A program made the position numbers and the translations under genes. Shown in pieces: positions 25,096 through 33,893 of a stretch of DNA of 64,000 nucleotides (its first letter is position 1; every line of letters starts with the position of its first letter). The DNA is from Microbacterium sp. SLBN-146 (lineage in GTDB: Bacteria > Actinomycetota > Actinomycetes > Actinomycetales > Microbacteriaceae). The stretch is taken from contig NZ_VFMR01000001.1 in assembly GCF_006715145.1 (NCBI RefSeq), positions 1,674,001 through 1,738,000 on the forward strand, given 5' to 3'. Below the pieces are notes generated by a model, which had not been told where the DNA came from, did not search any database, and worked only from the letters and a program-made list of their open reading frames with translations.

Positions 25096-26436
25096 CTACG
25101 GCGCGAGGCGCGTCGGTCCGCGGAAGAGGTAGGTCACTTCGCGGATCGACGACTCTCCGAGGAGGAGCATCAAGACGCGCGCGAGGCCCATCCCGAACCC
25201 GCCGTGGGGTGGTGCACCGAACCGGAAGAAGTCGAGGTAGAAGTCGAGGTGCTCGGGGTCGAGCCCCTTCTCCTTCGCCTGCTCGATGAGCACGTCGACG
25301 CGGTGCTCGCGCTGCGCGCCCGTCGTGATCTCGACGCCGTTGAAGAGCAGGTCGTACGACTTCGTGAGCCCCGTCTCCTCGTCTCGCATGTGGTAGAACG
25401 CACGGATTTCGGGGTGGTAGTCGGTGATGAAGACGAACTGGTGGCCGTAGGTCTCCTCGACGTACGCGGCGATCTGACGCTCGCCCTCGGGGTCGAGGTC
25501 GCCGTCGGTGCGAGGGATGTCGTAGCCGCGGCTCTTGACGATCTCGCGCGCCTCGGCGAGCGGGATGCGCGGGAAGGGGACCGCGGGAACGCGGACCTCG
25601 ACGCCGAAGAGCTCTTCGATCTCGGCGCCGTGCTTGTCCTTGACCGCCTGGAACGCCGTCTGGAGGAGTTCCTCCTGCATGCGCGCGACGTCTTCGTGCG
25701 AGTCGATCCAGCTGATCTCGGCGTCGATCGAGGTGAACTCGGTCGCGTGGCGCGACGTGAACGACGGGTCGGCGCGGAAGGCCGGGGCGATCTCGAAGAT
25801 CTTGCCGAAACCCGCGACCTGGGCCATCTGCTTGAAGAACTGCGGCGACTGCGCGAGGTAGGCCGTCTGGTCGTTGAAGTACTCGAGCGAGAAGAGCTCA
25901 GCGTTGGACTCGGACGGGCTCGCCATGAGCTTGGGGGAGTGGACCTCGATGTAGTCCCGCTCGATCCAGTACGTGCGAAGGGCGTGCTCGAACGTCGTCT
26001 GCACGCGGAAGATGAGGTTGTTGCGACGCTGGCGGAGGTCGAGGAAGCGCCAGTCCATGCGCTTGTCGACACTCGAGTCGGCCGCGATCGGCGTCTCGGG
26101 GTTGGCCGCCGCCGCGATGTCGAGCGTGCCGATCTTGATCTCGACGCCGCCGAGCTTGACCCGCTCGTCGTGCTTGAGCTCGCCGTGCACCGTGAGGAAG
26201 GTGCCCGTCGCGAGCTCGGAGATCGCCGAGGTGAGGGCGAGGGCTGCGGCATCCTGGTCCGTGCCGTCTTCGGCGGGACGCGTCGCGGGGTTCACGAGCT
26301 GCACGGCGCCGGTCTCATCGCGCAGGATGACGAACTGCACCTTCTTCTGATCGCGCACCGTCTCGACCCACCCGGACACCGAGACGGGTCCGTCTTCGCG
26401 GGACAGCAGCTGGGAGACGAGAGTGCGTTCAGTCAC
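25096..26436 (-). CDS. aspS: Aspartyl-tRNA synthetase, short archaeal-type
   Basis: The 446-residue class IIb synthetase has an N-terminal OB fold (VSVSGWVETVRDQKKVQFVILRD), motif 2 in APAFRADPSFTSRHATEFTSID, and motif 3 GGFGMGLARVLMLLL at the C-terminus. The GAD insertion of ordinary bacterial AspRS (about 590 residues) is absent, so this is the archaeal/eukaryotic-type AspRS, which in many organisms is non-discriminating and also charges tRNA-Asn. The GTG at 26436 is chosen because TAGACT (26450-26445) ends 8 nt before it; an upstream GTG at 26442 is only 2 nt from the -10. It is divergent from the DUF368 gene. Confidence 0.92.
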   Translation of the reverse strand: MTERTLVSQLLSREDGPVSVSGWVETVRDQKKVQFVILRDETGAVQLVNPATRPAEDGTDQDAAALALTSAISELATGTFLTVHGELKHDERVKLGGVEIKIGTLDIAAAANPETPIAADSSVDKRMDWRFLDLRQRRNNLIFRVQTTFEHALRTYWIERDYIEVHSPKLMASPSESNAELFSLEYFNDQTAYLAQSPQFFKQMAQVAGFGKIFEIAPAFRADPSFTSRHATEFTSIDAEISWIDSHEDVARMQEELLQTAFQAVKDKHGAEIEELFGVEVRVPAVPFPRIPLAEAREIVKSRGYDIPRTDGDLDPEGERQIAAYVEETYGHQFVFITDYHPEIRAFYHMRDEETGLTKSYDLLFNGVEITTGAQREHRVDVLIEQAKEKGLDPEHLDFYLDFFRFGAPPHGGFGMGLARVLMLLLGESSIREVTYLFRGPTRLAP

Positions 26437-26444
26437 GAGCACTC

Positions 26445-26464
26445 AGTCTACGTGCGGGTAGGTT
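26445..26464. promoter_or_regulatory. Back-to-back leaderless promoters of aspS and the DUF368 gene
   Basis: The minus-strand TAGACT (26450-26445) serves aspS; the plus-strand TAGGTT (26459-26464) ends 6 nt before the ATG at 26471. The two -10 hexamers are only 8 bp apart. Confidence 0.65.
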
Positions 26465-26470
26465 CGAAGA

Positions 26471-27556
26471 ATGCCGCCGCACTCACCTGCCGACGACAAG
26501 CCCCTCCGACCCTCGGGGACGTCCGACGTCTCGGGATCCACCGAGCCCCGCACCGACGTTCCGCCCCTCCCTCTCGATACGCCCCGTCCGGACCGGCGTT
26601 TCCAGCCCGTCCACCTCGTGCTCAACGCCATACGCGGCGCTCTCATCGGGCTCGCGGAGCTCGTGCCCGGGATCTCCGGCGGAACCGTCGCACTCATCAC
26701 GGGTGTCTTCGAGCGACTCATCGACGGCGCCTCGCACGTCGTGTCGGCGTTCAAGCGCCTCGTGTTCGGGCCCGAGAGAGTGCGAGGCTTCGCTTCGGAG
26801 ATGCGTCGCGTCGACTGGTGGCTCGTCGTGCCGGTCGTGAGCGGCATGATCGCGATCCTGCTGACGCTCGCGGGACCCATCGAGCACCTCGTGAGCAGCA
26901 ACGTCGAGGCCTCGCGGGGGCTCTTCTTCGGCCTCGTCGCCGTCAGCATCATCGTGCCGCTGCGCCTTCTTCCCAAAGGCCCGCACTCGACGGGCGCGGT
27001 GATCGGCGGAGTGGTGCTCTTCGTCGTCGCGGCCGCCGTCGCTTTTCTCCTCATCGCGCTGACGGGGTCGGAGGTCGACGCGGAGCCGCCGCTGTGGTTC
27101 GTCGGGATCGCCGCCGCGATCGCCGTGTGTGCGCTCGTCGTGCCGGGTGTGTCGGGCTCCTTCTTCCTCCTCGCGGTGGGCTTGTACTCGCCGACCCTCC
27201 GCGCCGTCGACGAGCGCGATCTCGCCTACCTCGGCGTCTTCGCGCTCGGTGCCCTCGTCGGGCTCGTGACCATCGTCCGCGTCGTCAAGTGGCTCCTCGA
27301 CCGATATCGCCGCCTCACGCTCCTCGCGATGTCGGGCCTCATGCTCGGTTCCCTCCGGGCCCTGTGGCCGTGGCAGGACACCCCGGAGGACTCCCACGGG
27401 GTCGGTGCGCTCCTGCTTCCGACGGAACCCCTCGCGCTGCCGATCCTCCTGGCGCTCGCCGGGGCCACCGCCGTCATCGTCCTCCTCGTCGTGGAGCACC
27501 ATCTCCACCGGCGGACATCGGCAGCGACCCAGGTGCCGAGCCTCGACATCGAGTGA
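26471..27556 (+). CDS. DUF368 membrane protein (PopT-type undecaprenyl-phosphate translocase)
   Basis: A 361-residue polytopic membrane protein with about eight hydrophobic segments. The repeated family motifs are ELVPGISGGTVALITGVFE near residue 63 and ALVVPGVSGSFFLLAVGLY near 225, showing the internal two-fold symmetry of DUF368. Members of this family have been shown to recycle undecaprenyl phosphate across the membrane (PopT). A disordered Pro/Asp-rich N-terminal 45 residues precedes the first segment. Predicted leaderless. Confidence 0.88.
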   Translation: MPPHSPADDKPLRPSGTSDVSGSTEPRTDVPPLPLDTPRPDRRFQPVHLVLNAIRGALIGLAELVPGISGGTVALITGVFERLIDGASHVVSAFKRLVFGPERVRGFASEMRRVDWWLVVPVVSGMIAILLTLAGPIEHLVSSNVEASRGLFFGLVAVSIIVPLRLLPKGPHSTGAVIGGVVLFVVAAAVAFLLIALTGSEVDAEPPLWFVGIAAAIAVCALVVPGVSGSFFLLAVGLYSPTLRAVDERDLAYLGVFALGALVGLVTIVRVVKWLLDRYRRLTLLAMSGLMLGSLRALWPWQDTPEDSHGVGALLLPTEPLALPILLALAGATAVIVLLVVEHHLHRRTSAATQVPSLDIE

Positions 27557-27602
27557 CGCACGCTCAGCCCGTCCACAGAACGCGCCGCCGTAGACTGGAC
27601 GC

Positions 27603-28232
27603 GTGCCCGCCGATCGCCTCCATCTCGTGCGCCACGGAGAGGTCTTCAACCCCGACCGTGTCCTGTACGGGCGGCTCCCCGGGTTCGGACTGAGTGCTGA
27701 CGGGCGCACGATGGCACGGCAGGCGGCCGAGTACATCCACGGCCTCGAGCGGCCCGTGGCATCCCTCGTCTGCTCCCCGCTTCAGCGTGCGAAGGAGTCG
27801 GCGGAACCTTTCACCGAGATCTTCGGGATCGAACCGGTCGTCGATGACCGCGTCATCGAGCCGACCAACGTCTTCGAAGGGCGCCGCATGGCGCGCGCCC
27901 TCTTCAACCCGTGGAACTGGCGGCACTTGCGAAAGCCCGCCCTTCCCAGCTGGGGCGAACCGTACGCCGACGTCGTGGGCCGCATGAACGCCGCGATGAC
28001 GCAGGCGTGGGAGGCCGCGGCATCCGGTGACGTCGTGATCGTGTCGCACCAATTGCCCATTTGGATCACGCACCTCGCGATCGCGGGGGAGTCCCTCCGG
28101 CACGACCCTCGACAGCGCCGGTGCGCGCTGTCGAGCGTGACGAGCTTCGAACTCGCCGACGGCACGTGGACCGAGGTCTCGTACATCGAGCCCGCCGCGA
28201 CCGCCGGGGCCGTGGACGTGGGGGCGGTATGA
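27603..28232 (+). CDS. Histidine phosphatase family protein
   Basis: A 209-residue phosphoglycerate-mutase-like phosphatase: LHLVRHGEVFNP (catalytic His, RHG) at the N-terminus, CSPLQRAKESAEPF, and the second His in VVIVSHQLPIW. Its stop overlaps the following TlpA gene by 4 bp. The same gene order (histidine phosphatase, TlpA, CcdA, ResB, CcsB) is common in actinobacteria, so this enzyme is the first gene of the cytochrome c maturation operon although its substrate is unknown. A TAGACT -10 (27591-27596) lies 6 nt before the GTG start. Confidence 0.88.
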   Translation: MPADRLHLVRHGEVFNPDRVLYGRLPGFGLSADGRTMARQAAEYIHGLERPVASLVCSPLQRAKESAEPFTEIFGIEPVVDDRVIEPTNVFEGRRMARALFNPWNWRHLRKPALPSWGEPYADVVGRMNAAMTQAWEAAASGDVVIVSHQLPIWITHLAIAGESLRHDPRQRRCALSSVTSFELADGTWTEVSYIEPAATAGAVDVGAV

Positions 28233-28843
28233 CGCGCACGACTCCCCGCCGCAGGCTGCGGGCCGTGGCATCCGTCCTGCTCTCGCTCTCGCTCGTCGCG
28301 ACGCTGGCCGCGTGCGCGAACGACCCGCTGGCCGACCAGTATCGCGAAGGCAGCAACAAGGGCTTCATCGAGGGCGACTTCCGGTGGGTGGAGATCCCGC
28401 CCGAGGAGCGCACGGATCCCGTCGAGTTCGAGGCGGTGCTCGACACGGGCGGCACCGCGACGACGGCCGACTACCTCGGCGAGGTCTCCGTCGTGAACTT
28501 CTGGTACGCCGCGTGCGCACCGTGCCGCGTCGAAGCGCCGTTCCTCGAAGAAGTGCACGAGGAGTATGCCGACGACGGCGTGCAATTCCTGGGGGTGAAC
28601 CTCTACGACGGCGCTGAGGCGTCGCAGGCGTTCGCCGAGACCTTCGGTGTCACGTATCCGAGCGCGCTCGTGACGGAGGACGGCTCGATCAAGCTCGCCT
28701 TCGCGGGTCAGACTCCGCTCGGTGCTGTCCCGTCGACGCTCGTCCTCGACCGTGAGGGGCGCGTCGCCGCGCGCATCATCGGGATGCTCGAGGACGCCTC
28801 GATCCTCTCGACGCTCGTGCGCGACGTCATGGACGAATCGTGA
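28229..28843 (+). CDS. TlpA-like lipoprotein thioredoxin for cytochrome c maturation
   Basis: A 204-residue exported protein: basic start, hydrophobic stretch and lipobox LAAC (lipid-modified Cys near residue 28), then a TlpA/ResA-type thioredoxin domain with active site ACAPCRVEAPF near residue 95 and the cis-Pro segment GAVPSTLVLD. Facing the outside of the membrane, it would reduce apocytochrome c haem-binding cysteines using electrons delivered by the CcdA encoded next. Start overlaps the previous stop; the stop overlaps the CcdA GTG. Confidence 0.9.
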   Translation: MTRTTPRRRLRAVASVLLSLSLVATLAACANDPLADQYREGSNKGFIEGDFRWVEIPPEERTDPVEFEAVLDTGGTATTADYLGEVSVVNFWYAACAPCRVEAPFLEEVHEEYADDGVQFLGVNLYDGAEASQAFAETFGVTYPSALVTEDGSIKLAFAGQTPLGAVPSTLVLDREGRVAARIIGMLEDASILSTLVRDVMDES

Positions 28844-29718
28844 ACATCGGCGGCATCGTCGCCGACGGCTCGCTCCTCGTCGCCGTCCCCATCGCGGTCC
28901 TCGCGGGGCTCATCTCGTTCCTCTCGCCGTGCGTCCTCCCGCTCGTGCCGGGCTACCTCGGGTTCATCGGGGGCGCCGCCACTCCTCGGCCGCCGCGTGC
29001 GTCCCGCGCAGCGCTCGCCGGTCGGACGATCCCGCGTTCGTCGGAGGATACGGCCGGAATGCTCCGGCCGGCGACCGATTCTCCGACCGCGACGGTCGCC
29101 GAATCGGATGCCGGACCGGATGCCCCGGCCCCGGCTCCGACGCGGGGGCGGCTTCTCGCGGGCGTCCTGCTGTTCATTGCGGGGTTCGCCGTCGTCTTCA
29201 TGGCGATCAACATCCTCGGTGGCACCCTCGGGGTGTTCCTCGTGCAGTACACCGACCTCATCACGCGCATCCTCGGCGCCGTCGTCATCGTGCTGGGCCT
29301 CGTCTTCGTCGGCGCCTTTGGATTCGCGCAGCGGATCGCACGTCCGCAGGTGCGCGGCAACCTCGGCCTCGTCGGCGCCCCACTCCTCGGACTCGCGCTG
29401 GGGATCGGGTGGGCGCCCTGCATCGGGCCCACCCTCGCCGTCATCCTGGGCATGTCGTTCGACTCCGCGTCGGCGGGGCGCGGCGCGCTCCTCGGCCTCG
29501 CGTACTCGCTCGGTCTCGGCATCCCGTTCGTCCTCATCACGCTCGGCTTCGGCTGGGCCGTGCGATCCGTCGCTTTCGTCCGTCGCCACATCCGCACCGT
29601 CAACATCGTCGGCGGCGTCGTGCTCATCGTCCTCGGCATCCTGATGGTCGCGGGCGTCTGGAGCACGTGGATGGCGCAACTCCAGGGGGTGTTCGCCGGT
29701 GTCCCGACCCTCCTCTGA
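28840..29718 (+). CDS. ccdA: CcdA-type thiol-disulfide transporter
   Basis: A 292-residue six-helix membrane protein with the two redox cysteines in SFLSPCVLPLVPGYL (TM1) and GWAPCIGPTLAVIL (TM4), the CcdA pattern. A loop of about 65 residues after TM1, Pro/Ala-rich, is longer than in Bacillus CcdA. It passes reducing power from cytoplasmic thioredoxin to the TlpA-like protein. It starts at a GTG overlapping the preceding stop, and its end overlaps the resB start by 20 bp. Confidence 0.92.
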   Translation: MNIGGIVADGSLLVAVPIAVLAGLISFLSPCVLPLVPGYLGFIGGAATPRPPRASRAALAGRTIPRSSEDTAGMLRPATDSPTATVAESDAGPDAPAPAPTRGRLLAGVLLFIAGFAVVFMAINILGGTLGVFLVQYTDLITRILGAVVIVLGLVFVGAFGFAQRIARPQVRGNLGLVGAPLLGLALGIGWAPCIGPTLAVILGMSFDSASAGRGALLGLAYSLGLGIPFVLITLGFGWAVRSVAFVRRHIRTVNIVGGVVLIVLGILMVAGVWSTWMAQLQGVFAGVPTLL

Positions 29719-31429
29719 CGCGCCCGAGACGCTGCGGCCGGCCGACCACGCCGACGCGGCGGTCGAGTCCGACGACGCGATCGTCTCGCCCGCGCTCGGG
29801 TTCGTCGGCTGGCTCCGCTGGGGCTGGCGGCAGCTGACCTCGATGCGGACGGCTCTCGTGCTGCTCCTCCTCCTCGCGATCGCCGCCGTCCCCGGGTCGC
29901 TCGTGCCGCAGCGGAGCGCCGACCCCAACGGCGTGACGCAGTACTTCGCCGACAACCCCGACCTCGCGCCCGTGCTCGACAACCTGAGCATGTTCGACGT
30001 CTACGCCTCGCCGTGGTTCTCGGCCATCTACATCCTGCTGTTCATCTCGCTCATCGGGTGCGTCATCCCCCGCACGAAGCACCACTGGAAGGCGATGCGG
30101 TCGCGCCCTCCGCGGACGCCCGCGCGCCTGTCCCGCCTCGACGATCACGTCACCGAGACGCTCGAACTGGCACCCGGCGCAGCTGCGGATGCCGCGGCAT
30201 CCGTCGCCATCGAGACCGCCGCCGAGCAGTTGAAGAAGGCGGGATACCGCGTCGAGCGCTACGACTCCCGCGGGACGCTGTCGGTGTCGGCCGAGCGCGG
30301 CTACCTGCGTGAGACGGGGAACCTCGTCTTCCACGCGTCGCTCATCGGCGTGCTGCTGTCCGTCGGCATCGGCGGCGGCTTCACTTACACGGGGCAGACG
30401 GTCATCATCGAGGGCCGGACGTTCGTCAACACGCTCCTCGACTACACGTCCTTCAACCCGGGACGCTTCGTCGACTCCGACGGACTGACGCCGTACGCGC
30501 TGACCCTCGACCGCTTCGACGTCACGTACATCCCCGCCGGTGAGCAGGGCGGCGGGCAGGCAGGTGACTTCGTCGCGAACCTCACGACGCAGTACGCCGA
30601 CGGCGAGACGTCGACGGGTCAGGTGCGGGTCAACCAGCCGCTCGATATGGCGGGCGACCGCGTCTACCTCATGGGCAATGGGTATGCGCCGACGATCACG
30701 ATCCGAAACGCCGACGGCGACGTCGTCTTCTCGGAGTCGGTGCCGTTCCTGCCTCAGGACACGCAGATGACGTCGCTCGGCGTCATCAAGGTGCCGGATG
30801 GGATGCCGGAGCAGCTCGGTCTCACCGCGTTCTTCTACCCGACGCAGGTCGAGCTGTCTTCGGGCGCGTACGCGTCGAGCTACCCCGACCTCGTCTATCC
30901 GATGGTGACGCTCGACGTCTATTCGGGAGATCTCGGGATCGACGGTGGAATCCCGCGATCGGTGTACACGCTCGACACGAGCGAGATGACGAAGCTCGCG
31001 GGGCGCGAGACGGACACCCCCGCGCTCGAACTGCTGCCGGGTCAGACCGCCGACCTTCCCGACGGACTCGGCACCGTGACGTTCGAGAACGAGGCGCCCG
31101 CGGGCGCGAACGACTTCGAGGGCGCCGTCAAGCGGTACGTCTCGCTCTCGATCCATCGGGATGCCGCCGCCACCTGGGTGCTGCTGTTCGCGGTGCTTGC
31201 GACGGCGGGCCTCCTCGCGGCGCTCTTCGTGCCTCGGCGCCGCATGTGGGTGAAGGTGTCGGCCGAGGGGTCGTCGCTCAACCTCGAGTACGCAGGACTC
31301 GCGCGTGGGGAGGACCCGACGCTGTCGGGTGCCGTCGCTCAGGTGGCCGAACGCCATCGCGCCGAGGTGGCGGAGCGCCTCGACCTTCCCGACTCACCGC
31401 CCGCGTCGTCACGACCGACCCGCGCGTAG
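29699..31429 (+). CDS. resB: Cytochrome c biogenesis protein ResB
   Basis: A 576-residue System II protein: N-terminal membrane segments (TSMRTALVLLLLLAIAAVPG and WFSAIYILLFISLIGCVIP), a third at HASLIGVLLSVGIGGGFTYTG, a large extracytoplasmic domain, and a last helix at WVLLFAVLATAGLLAALFVP. It forms the haem-delivery and ligation complex with CcsB/ResC. The GTG at 29699 lies inside the end of ccdA behind AGGGGGTG. Its TAG stop forms part of the ccsB -10 element. Confidence 0.92.
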   Translation: MSRPSSDAPETLRPADHADAAVESDDAIVSPALGFVGWLRWGWRQLTSMRTALVLLLLLAIAAVPGSLVPQRSADPNGVTQYFADNPDLAPVLDNLSMFDVYASPWFSAIYILLFISLIGCVIPRTKHHWKAMRSRPPRTPARLSRLDDHVTETLELAPGAAADAAASVAIETAAEQLKKAGYRVERYDSRGTLSVSAERGYLRETGNLVFHASLIGVLLSVGIGGGFTYTGQTVIIEGRTFVNTLLDYTSFNPGRFVDSDGLTPYALTLDRFDVTYIPAGEQGGGQAGDFVANLTTQYADGETSTGQVRVNQPLDMAGDRVYLMGNGYAPTITIRNADGDVVFSESVPFLPQDTQMTSLGVIKVPDGMPEQLGLTAFFYPTQVELSSGAYASSYPDLVYPMVTLDVYSGDLGIDGGIPRSVYTLDTSEMTKLAGRETDTPALELLPGQTADLPDGLGTVTFENEAPAGANDFEGAVKRYVSLSIHRDAAATWVLLFAVLATAGLLAALFVPRRRMWVKVSAEGSSLNLEYAGLARGEDPTLSGAVAQVAERHRAEVAERLDLPDSPPASSRPTRA

Positions 31430-31432
31430 AAT
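31427..31432 (+). promoter_or_regulatory. -10 element TAGAAT of ccsB built on the resB stop codon
   Basis: TAGAAT ends 6 nt before the ccsB ATG at 31439, and its TAG is the resB stop codon. It would give ccsB a separate leaderless transcript inside the operon. Confidence 0.6.
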
Positions 31433-31438
31433 AGCCCC

Positions 31439-32503
31439 ATGCCCGAATCCGCCCCGCTCTCGCTCGATACGGTCTCGGTGCTCCTGGTCTGGACGGCCAT
31501 CGCGATCTACGCGCTCGCGTTCATCGCGTACGCGGTCGACCTCGCTCGCCGCTCCGCCGCAGCCACCCAGGTGGAGGCTGCGGAGACCCGCGAGCTCGTC
31601 GGAGCATCGGCCAAGGGATACGCGGGCATCAACGAGGTGCGGGCGGCTGAAGCCGCGGCATCCCGTGACGTGTCCGGACCCCGCTCCGAACGGCCTCGCC
31701 TCGTGTGGGCGCGGATCGGCACGTCGCTGACGGTGCTCGGGTTCCTCTTCCACCTCGCTGCGACCGTGCTGCGCGGCATCGCCGCCGAGCGCGTGCCGTG
31801 GGCGAACATGTACGAGTTCGCCATGACGGGCACGCTCCTCATCGTCGCGGTGTACCTCGCCGTGCTGTTCCGCTACGACCTGCGCTTCCTCGGAACGTTC
31901 ATCACGGGCCTCATCGTCGTGCTTCTCGGCGCCGTCATGGTGGGCGACATCTACGTCCAGGTCGTGCCGCTCATGGACCCCCTCAAGTCGGTCTGGCTCG
32001 TCATCCACGTCTTCGTCGCATCGCTCGCGACGGCCCTCTTCGCCCTCGCGTTCGGCCTCTCGATCATGCAGCTGCTGCAGGCGCGCCGGGAGCAGCGGGT
32101 GATCGCGGCAGCGGCCGTTGCCGAGGCCGACGGGGCCGCGGCATCCGCCCCCGCTAAGACGGGCCCGGGGTTCCTGCGCACGCTGCCGAGCTCGGAAGCG
32201 CTCGAGACGCTCGCGTACCGCTTCGCGATCATCGGGTTCATCTTCTGGACCTTCACCCTCATCGCCGGGTCGATCTGGGCCAACGACGCGTGGGGTCGCT
32301 ACTGGGGCTTCGACACGAAGGAAGTCTGGACCTTCGTCATCTGGGTTCTCTACGCCGGATACATCCACGCGCGGGCGACGCGCGGCTGGCGTGGATCGCG
32401 GTCGGCTTGGCTGTCGATCATCGGATTCACGGCGGTCCTGTTCAACTTCACGATCGTGAACATGTTCTTCAAGGGCCTCCACGCCTACAGCGGCCTCAGC
32501 TGA
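31439..32503 (+). CDS. ccsB: Cytochrome c biogenesis protein CcsB (CcsA/ResC family haem handler)
   Basis: A 354-residue polytopic protein. The tryptophan-rich haem-handling motif WGRYWGFDTKEVWTF is near residue 285, with conserved histidines in the flanking helices (FLFHLAATVLRG and VIHVFVASLATA). With ResB it exports haem and attaches it to apocytochrome c. A 45-residue Ala/Glu-rich loop after the first helix is variable in the family. Last gene of the operon. Confidence 0.93.
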   Translation: MPESAPLSLDTVSVLLVWTAIAIYALAFIAYAVDLARRSAAATQVEAAETRELVGASAKGYAGINEVRAAEAAASRDVSGPRSERPRLVWARIGTSLTVLGFLFHLAATVLRGIAAERVPWANMYEFAMTGTLLIVAVYLAVLFRYDLRFLGTFITGLIVVLLGAVMVGDIYVQVVPLMDPLKSVWLVIHVFVASLATALFALAFGLSIMQLLQARREQRVIAAAAVAEADGAAASAPAKTGPGFLRTLPSSEALETLAYRFAIIGFIFWTFTLIAGSIWANDAWGRYWGFDTKEVWTFVIWVLYAGYIHARATRGWRGSRSAWLSIIGFTAVLFNFTIVNMFFKGLHAYSGLS

Positions 32504-32722
32504 GCCCACGCGGTTTTCCCTGCGGCCGCAGACACCTGATGCCGGATTCTGTGATCGGCACTGGTGGATGTTGCGGGTGCCCGCTACGGTGATCTGACGC
32601 ACGCGGGAGTGCAGATCCGACTCGTGAAGGGTAGGTCGCGCATTCGTTGGGGAACGAACCCGGGTGCGACGACTGGGGGACGAGTCTTGGGGCCCTCGGC
32701 GATTCAACGAAGGGGAACTCCT

Positions 32723-33658
32723 ATGACCACTCCCAACGACGGGCAACCGATCTACCCGGCCGGGTGGTACGCCGATGTCAACATGCCGGGCACCGAACGC
32801 TGGTACGACGGAACTGCCTGGACCGCGCATGTGCGTCCCGCCGCACCTCGGGTGGCTCCTGAGGTCCCGCTCCCCGCAGCAGGAGCGGATCAGTCGATGC
32901 CGACGCAGACGAGCTCGCTCGCTCATCCCGTTCTCGACTCAGAGTCGGCGGACGTCCCCTCTACGCTCCCCTGGTACAAGCGCAAGGGAATCGTCATCCC
33001 GGCAGGAATCGCCGCCGGCATCATCGTGATCATCGGCGTCTCCGGCGCTCTTGCGGGTGGCGGAGACGAGGACATCGTCGCGATCGCCGAAAGGACCGCT
33101 GCATCCCAACCGCAGGTTGAGGAAGTCGTCGAGGAAGACACGGTGGTCATGGTGGCCGTGCCTAGCGTGGTCGGGATGACCGGCACGGACGCGCAAGCAG
33201 CTCTTTCCGCGCTCGGCTTCCGGGTTGACGTGGCGGGCGAAGACCTGACGATGCCTGTCACAGCTCAGGATGTCGCGGCGGGCGCGGACGCTGAAGAAGG
33301 ATCGACGGTGACGATCACCCTCCAAGAGAAGCCGAAGCTCACACTGGGTCAGGAGAACGCGATTCGCTCAGCGGAGCAATACCTGAGCTTCATGGGTTTT
33401 AGCCGGGTCGGCCTCTTTGAGCAGTTGACCAGTGAGTACGGGGAGGGTTTCGCCGCCGAGGACGCTGAGTTCGCTATCGCAACGCTCGAACAGGGCGGCA
33501 GAGTCGACTGGAACGCCGAGGCCGCCCAGTCCGCACAGTCCTATCTCGACACGATGGCATTCAGCCGCGACGGATTGTTCCAGCAGCTCACAAGTGAGTA
33601 CGGCGAAGGCTTCACTGCCGACCAAGCCAATGCGGGGCTCGCCGCAGTGGGCTACTGA
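32723..33658 (+). CDS. Membrane-anchored DUF2510-PASTA-Ltp surface protein
   Basis: The 311-residue protein has an N-terminal DUF2510 motif (PAGWYADVNMPGTERWYDGTAWT), one transmembrane helix (IVIPAGIAAGIIVIIGVSGALAG, near 98-120), a PASTA-like domain starting VPSVVGMTGTDAQAALSALGF, and two Ltp-type repeats near 220-260 and 265-311, each with the shape SAxxYLxxMxFSRxGLFxQLTSEYGEGF. Ltp repeats occur in host surface lipoproteins and in the phage TP-J34 superinfection-exclusion protein. Start ATG 32723 sits behind AAGGGGAA. Codon use looks slightly less GC-biased than in the neighbouring ccs genes, fitting an accessory gene. Confidence 0.8.
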   Translation: MTTPNDGQPIYPAGWYADVNMPGTERWYDGTAWTAHVRPAAPRVAPEVPLPAAGADQSMPTQTSSLAHPVLDSESADVPSTLPWYKRKGIVIPAGIAAGIIVIIGVSGALAGGGDEDIVAIAERTAASQPQVEEVVEEDTVVMVAVPSVVGMTGTDAQAALSALGFRVDVAGEDLTMPVTAQDVAAGADAEEGSTVTITLQEKPKLTLGQENAIRSAEQYLSFMGFSRVGLFEQLTSEYGEGFAAEDAEFAIATLEQGGRVDWNAEAAQSAQSYLDTMAFSRDGLFQQLTSEYGEGFTADQANAGLAAVGY

Positions 33659-33704
33659 TCGAACATGGTGAACGACGGCTCTCCGCGGGAGGTCTGAATT
33701 CGGG

Positions 33705-33893
33705 ATGGATGACGCGCAAAGGTCGGCGATCTCACGCCACATCGAGGAGCTCAGTCTCGCTCGCGATGAGGCACTCCAGCGCTGGGCCTTCTCTCCTCGC
33801 GGTGCCACGGCCGGCGCCATGATGCGCGACCAGATCGACGCCATCGATGCCGAGATCGGCGCGCGCCGACTCCTCCTCATGAAGTCCGGGTGA
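33705..33893 (+). CDS. Small hypothetical protein
   Basis: A 62-residue hydrophilic, probably helical protein (MDDAQRSAISRHIEELSLARDEALQ ending MRDQIDAIDAEIGARRLLLMKSG), with no recognisable family. Start ATG 33705 lacks a strong SD (GAATTCGGG precedes it). It is 46 bp after the Ltp-repeat gene and may be in its transcript. Confidence 0.5.
   Translation: MDDAQRSAISRHIEELSLARDEALQRWAFSPRGATAGAMMRDQIDAIDAEIGARRLLLMKSG

Noticed and set aside
24208..27693. 1161-codon plus-strand open frame antisense to the MscS and aspS genes
   Set aside because: Its text is Arg/Asp/Glu-rich with no domains; it is the antisense shadow of strongly coding minus-strand genes in 70% GC DNA.
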